Shown piece by piece: positions 16,014 through 18,904 of a stretch of 18,904 nucleotides of DNA. The notes under the pieces are model-generated. The model was given only the letters and a program-made list of their open reading frames with translations, was not told the DNA's origin and did no database searches. The DNA comes from CBFGRV01 sp965651265 (lineage in GTDB: Bacteria; Bacteroidota; Rhodothermia; Rhodothermales; VXPQ01): the NCBI GenBank assembly GCA_965651265.1, contig CBFGRV010000058.1:1-18904 (forward strand), in the 5' to 3' direction. Position 1 is the stretch's first letter; every line of letters begins with the position of its first letter. Position numbers and translations under genes: made by a program.

Positions 16014-17441
16014 ATGACGGACATCACATTCGGAACCGATGGCTGGAGGGCCATCATTGCCGATCAGTTCACCTTTCGCAATCTGGACACCGTTTCGCGG
16101 GCAACCGTCCGATGGATACACCGGCACCACGGCCGTGAGGGTCGGGCCATCGTGGGCTACGACACCCGCTTCATGGGCGATCAGTTTGCCGAATACGTCG
16201 CGCGTGTCCTGGCCTCGCAGGATATCGAGGTCATTCTGGCTGATTCGTTTGCCCCCACGCCGGCCATCAGCTGGGCCACGAAGGCATTCGGCTGCCAGGT
16301 CGGCGTGGTCATCACGGCCAGCCACAATCCACCACAATACAGCGGCTACAAGCTGAAGACCGCCCTGGGCGGCCCCGCGACGCCCGACATGGTTGCCGAG
16401 GTGGAGGGAGAGATCCCCGGCCTCGGAGGAGATTCCGTCGCAGCACCTTCGTTCGCCCGGCTGGCGAGACAGGGCAGGATCGAGCGACGTAATATCATTT
16501 CAGGATATCTGGATTACCTGCGCAGCCGGCTCGACGTGGAGGCGATCCGCCGCTCTGGGGTTCGTATCGCACACGATGCGATGTATGGATCGGGACAGGG
16601 GATCATCTCGAAGCTACTCAGCCCCGACGCCGTCGTCGAGATCCGGTGCGACTGGAATCCCGGGTTTTACGGCCAGGCTCCGGAGCCCATCGAGCGGAAT
16701 CTGGAGCCGCTTCGCACCGGCATTATCGAGCACGGCTGCGACGTGGGCATCGCGAACGACGGAGACGCCGATCGGGTGGGCATGTTCGATGAACGAGGCA
16801 CATACGTCGATTCGCACACCATCCTCTCGCTCCTCGTCAAGTATCTGCACAAGGACCGGGGCCTCTCCGGCAAGGTGGTAAAAACGTTCTCCACCACGAG
16901 TCTGATCGATCGAATGGCGGATGCCTACGGGCTCGAGGTCGATGTCACACCGATCGGCTTCAAGCACATCGCCGCTAAAATCATCGAGGAGGACGTTCTG
17001 GTTGGGGGGGAGGAGTCGGGCGGCATCGCGGTGAAAGGACATATTCCGGAGCGCGATGGACTCTTCATCGGCCTGCTCATCACGGAGATGTTGGTGAAAC
17101 GAGGGAAGAAGCTTTCCGAGCTGGTTGCGGAGCTGCACGAGGAATTCGGCCCGCACGTTTGTCGCCGGATTGACCTGCACACGACCGAGGCTCGAAAGCA
17201 GAACGTGCTTCGGCATCTCCGCGAGGAGGGAGGGTTGCGCTCCGTGGGAGGCTCTGAGGTACAGAAGCTGGAGACCCTGGATGGCTTCAAGCACCTGCTC
17301 AAGGATGGCTGGCTGATGGTGCGCGCATCCGGTACGGAGCCGGTGCTTCGTATCTATTCGGAGGCGCCAACAGGCAACCGCGCTCAGGAGCTCATCGAGG
17401 ACGCTGCCGAGCAGCTCGGCGTTACCGAACCCGCGGAATAA
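16014..17441 (+). CDS. Phosphoglucomutase/phosphomannomutase (alpha-D-phosphohexomutase)
   Basis: This enzyme interconverts hexose 1- and 6-phosphates through a phosphoserine, feeding glycogen, nucleotide-sugar and cell-envelope pathways. All four active-site loops are seen: TASHNPP with phosphorylated Ser103; the metal loop DGDADR (Asp249, Asp251, Asp253); the sugar-specificity loop GGEESGG (331-337); and the phosphate-binding loop RASGTEP (437-443). The N-terminal FGTDGWRAII is also typical. At 475 residues it is a normal length. GEESGG is shared by glucose- and mannose-active members, so the substrate is open; phosphoglucomutase is somewhat more likely. The ATG at 16014 follows a pyrimidine-rich leader with no ribosome-binding site. 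The next gene starts 13 bases after its stop. Confidence 0.93.
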   Translation: MTDITFGTDGWRAIIADQFTFRNLDTVSRATVRWIHRHHGREGRAIVGYDTRFMGDQFAEYVARVLASQDIEVILADSFAPTPAISWATKAFGCQVGVVITASHNPPQYSGYKLKTALGGPATPDMVAEVEGEIPGLGGDSVAAPSFARLARQGRIERRNIISGYLDYLRSRLDVEAIRRSGVRIAHDAMYGSGQGIISKLLSPDAVVEIRCDWNPGFYGQAPEPIERNLEPLRTGIIEHGCDVGIANDGDADRVGMFDERGTYVDSHTILSLLVKYLHKDRGLSGKVVKTFSTTSLIDRMADAYGLEVDVTPIGFKHIAAKIIEEDVLVGGEESGGIAVKGHIPERDGLFIGLLITEMLVKRGKKLSELVAELHEEFGPHVCRRIDLHTTEARKQNVLRHLREEGGLRSVGGSEVQKLETLDGFKHLLKDGWLMVRASGTEPVLRIYSEAPTGNRAQELIEDAAEQLGVTEPAE

Positions 17442-17454
17442 CGGCCCCGGATCT

Positions 17455-18354
17455 GTGAAGGCAGTGCTGGTCTTGGTGATGTGGATGGTGCTGGGGCCTC
17501 CGTGGATGGCCTTCGCGCAGACAGAATCCGATGCGGCCCCATTTCGCCCTCAGCGGTTCTGGGTTGGAATGGGATCGTTCGTGGTTGCAGACGCAGCCGT
17601 CATGTGGGGGCTCGACCGCCTGTGGTACTCGGACCATGACCGTACTCGCTTCCACTGGTACAACGACTGGGACACGTACGTCCAGCAGGACAAATTAGGC
17701 CACTTCCTCGTGTCGTGGCATCTGGCGCGGGGGTTCGGTGAGTACGGCCTCTGGAGCGGGCTCTCACGTCCGAAGGCGGGGCTGTTCGGTGGGGCGATGA
17801 GCGCGCTCTTCCAGAGTCAGATCGAGTTCTTCGATGGTTTCTCCGAGGCTTTCGGAGCTTCGGGGACAGACATCGTCGCGAACTTTCTGGGAGGGGCAAT
17901 CGGTGGTGCGAAGGTCGCGTATCCGGACGGGCTCGCGTGGTTCGATCTGAAGTACTCCTACCACCCTTCGCCCTATTATCAGCACGATGTCTCCAGCTTC
18001 GCGCCGTTTCGCTTTATCGGAAATGCTCTCAAAGACTACGACGGCATCTCGTACTGGCTGGTCGTGCGCCCGTCCGAATGGACGGAGCGATGGCCGGAAT
18101 GGCTGGCCGTTTCAGCAGGGTACAGCGGGACCGGGCTGGCACATCCGATTTCGGGGCGGAAGGAAGGCGGGGGCCGCGGCGGTCCGGTACATCAGCGACA
18201 GGTCTTCCTCGGGCCTGATCTGGACCTTCTGACCCTGCGCGAGGATTGGCCGCAACCTTTTCGGCTGCTGGGAAGCATCTTCTCGTTCGTGCGCCTGCCG
18301 GCACCGGCGCTGCAGCTGACGCCGGAGGTGAGGTGGTACTGGGTCTACTATTAA
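17455..18354 (+). CDS. DUF2279 (YfiM-like) exported protein of unknown function
   Basis: The product starts with a signal peptide: Lys2, a hydrophobic run with many Val, Trp and Met residues, then a likely cut after FAQ near residue 22. There is no lipobox Cys. Residues about 65-160 match the DUF2279/YfiM pattern: YNDWDTYVQQDKLGHF, a Gly-rich hydrophobic stretch, QIEFFDGFSEAFG, and TDIVANFLGG. The C-terminal half is aromatic-rich and ends VRWYWVYY, as in outer-membrane or periplasmic proteins of this phylum. Function is not known for the family. The start is a GTG at 17455; a later ATG (17479) would cut into the signal peptide. It probably shares a transcript with the phosphohexomutase 13 bases upstream, though no functional link is evident. 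Confidence 0.8.
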   Translation: MKAVLVLVMWMVLGPPWMAFAQTESDAAPFRPQRFWVGMGSFVVADAAVMWGLDRLWYSDHDRTRFHWYNDWDTYVQQDKLGHFLVSWHLARGFGEYGLWSGLSRPKAGLFGGAMSALFQSQIEFFDGFSEAFGASGTDIVANFLGGAIGGAKVAYPDGLAWFDLKYSYHPSPYYQHDVSSFAPFRFIGNALKDYDGISYWLVVRPSEWTERWPEWLAVSAGYSGTGLAHPISGRKEGGGRGGPVHQRQVFLGPDLDLLTLREDWPQPFRLLGSIFSFVRLPAPALQLTPEVRWYWVYY

Positions 18355-18363
18355 ACCTCCGTC

Positions 18364-18440
18364 CTCTGAAATCCGACCTCCGACCTCTGAACTCTGACAT
18401 CCGACCTCTGACCTCTGACATCCGACCTCTGACCTCCGAC
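18364..18440. repeat. Array of 11 tandem heptamers, consensus MTCYGAM
   Basis: Eleven consecutive 7-base units fit [C/A]TC[T/C]GA[C/A]. They use six-plus-one variants such as CTCTGAC, CTCCGAC, ATCCGAC and CTCTGAA in a mixed order. A twelfth, decayed unit CTCTCGC follows at 18441-18447. The array starts 10 bases after the DUF2279 stop and ends just before the stop codon of the convergent reductase gene. It fills the gap between two gene ends. It is not palindromic, so it is not a hairpin terminator. Confidence 0.9.
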
Positions 18441-18446
18441 CTCTCG

Positions 18447-18904
18447 CTAAAGCATCGGCGTGGCGGCGTACTTGCGCCCCAGGTACGTTGCCAGAAACTC
18501 GAGGTGTTGGCGATCAACCTCGTCGAATGCGGCCGGAAAATCTGAGTCTACATCCAACACGCCGAGGAGCCGGCCTTCGGGCGTGACCACGGGCACAACG
18601 ATCTCCGATCTCGTCGTAGACGAGCAGGCGATGTGTCCGGGGAACGCGTTCACATCCGGCACGAGCTGCGTCTGGCGTGTTCTCGCGGCGGCCCCGCAAA
18701 CCCCGCGGGAGAAAGGGATCCGCAAGCATCCGTGACCGCCCTGGTACGGTCCGATTACGAGCATATCCTTCGAGACAGCACGATAAAAGCCGGTCCAGTG
18801 AAAGTGCGAGAAGGCATTGTGCAGCTCGCTGGCGACCGTCGCCATCGCCGCAATCCAATCGTCCTCATCCTCCAGGAGGGCATCGATGTGCTTCAGGACA
18901 TCGG
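18447..18904 (-). CDS. msrC: Free methionine-(R)-sulfoxide reductase, GAF-domain type (5' end beyond window)
   Basis: This cytosolic enzyme reduces free L-methionine-(R)-sulfoxide, part of oxidative-damage repair. Hallmarks include HWTGFYR, GPYQGGHGCLRIP, SRGVCGAA, GHIACSS, SEIVVPV and GVLDVDSD. The three conserved cysteines, codons at 18726-18728, 18696-18698 and 18624-18626, are 10 and 24 residues apart, exactly as Cys84, Cys94 and Cys118 in the E. coli enzyme. An internal ATG at 18845 is a possible start, but the frame stays open to the window edge and the upstream residues (LLEDEDDWIAAMATVASEL) still resemble the family. The true start is therefore outside. The gene converges on the DUF2279 gene, with the heptamer array between them. 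Confidence 0.9.
   Translation of the reverse strand, partial: DVLKHIDALLEDEDDWIAAMATVASELHNAFSHFHWTGFYRAVSKDMLVIGPYQGGHGCLRIPFSRGVCGAAARTRQTQLVPDVNAFPGHIACSSTTRSEIVVPVVTPEGRLLGVLDVDSDFPAAFDEVDRQHLEFLATYLGRKYAATPML

Noticed and set aside
18364..18440. Heptamer array as coding sequence
   Set aside because: Frames run through it on both strands, but the array lies after the stop codons of both flanking genes; translations are simple repeats such as SEVRGRM.

Overview
This 18.9 kb window looks like ordinary chromosome from a GC-rich member of the Bacteroidota/Rhodothermota lineage (FCB group), possibly a Rhodothermales-like organism. The evidence is a PorQ-type outer-membrane protein of the type IX secretion system, a long SecA with the insertions and C-terminus typical of Bacteroidota, a K+-dependent membrane pyrophosphatase, and no convincing Shine-Dalgarno sequence before most start codons. 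No plasmid, phage or transposon hallmarks were found.

Layout, left to right. Positions 1-131 hold the 3' part of a tRNA-Gln(UUG) and a textbook intrinsic terminator. Positions 149-2426 are a prs / rplY (ctc) / pth cluster: PRPP synthesis, 5S rRNA-binding protein L25 and peptidyl-tRNA hydrolase. At 2463-4562 is hppA, an ion-pumping pyrophosphatase that fits next to PRPP and translation genes, whose pathways release pyrophosphate; a GC-rich hairpin follows it. At 4629-6053 is hemN (oxygen-independent haem synthesis), and at 6195-8060 a 2-oxo acid dehydrogenase E2 with two lipoyl domains. At 8139-9188 is a tyrosine-recombinase-fold protein that has lost both catalytic arginines and the nucleophilic tyrosine. 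On the minus strand, 10251-9256 is porQ. A 393-base divergent intergenic region follows, ending in four short repeats that run up to the secA start codon. Then come secA (10645-14178) and recN (14195-15895), closely spaced, and a phosphohexomutase (16014-17441) followed after 13 bases by a DUF2279/YfiM-like exported protein (17455-18354). An array of 11 imperfect heptamers (18364-18440) fills the gap to the convergent, truncated free-methionine-sulfoxide reductase gene (18447 to the window edge).

Most of the window is housekeeping: nucleotide precursors, translation, energy conservation, haem, 2-oxo acid oxidation, protein export and DNA repair. The observations most worth following are the catalytically degenerate recombinase, the repeat cluster abutting secA, and the heptamer array. 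I did not find a multi-gene defence system, CRISPR array or mobile element.
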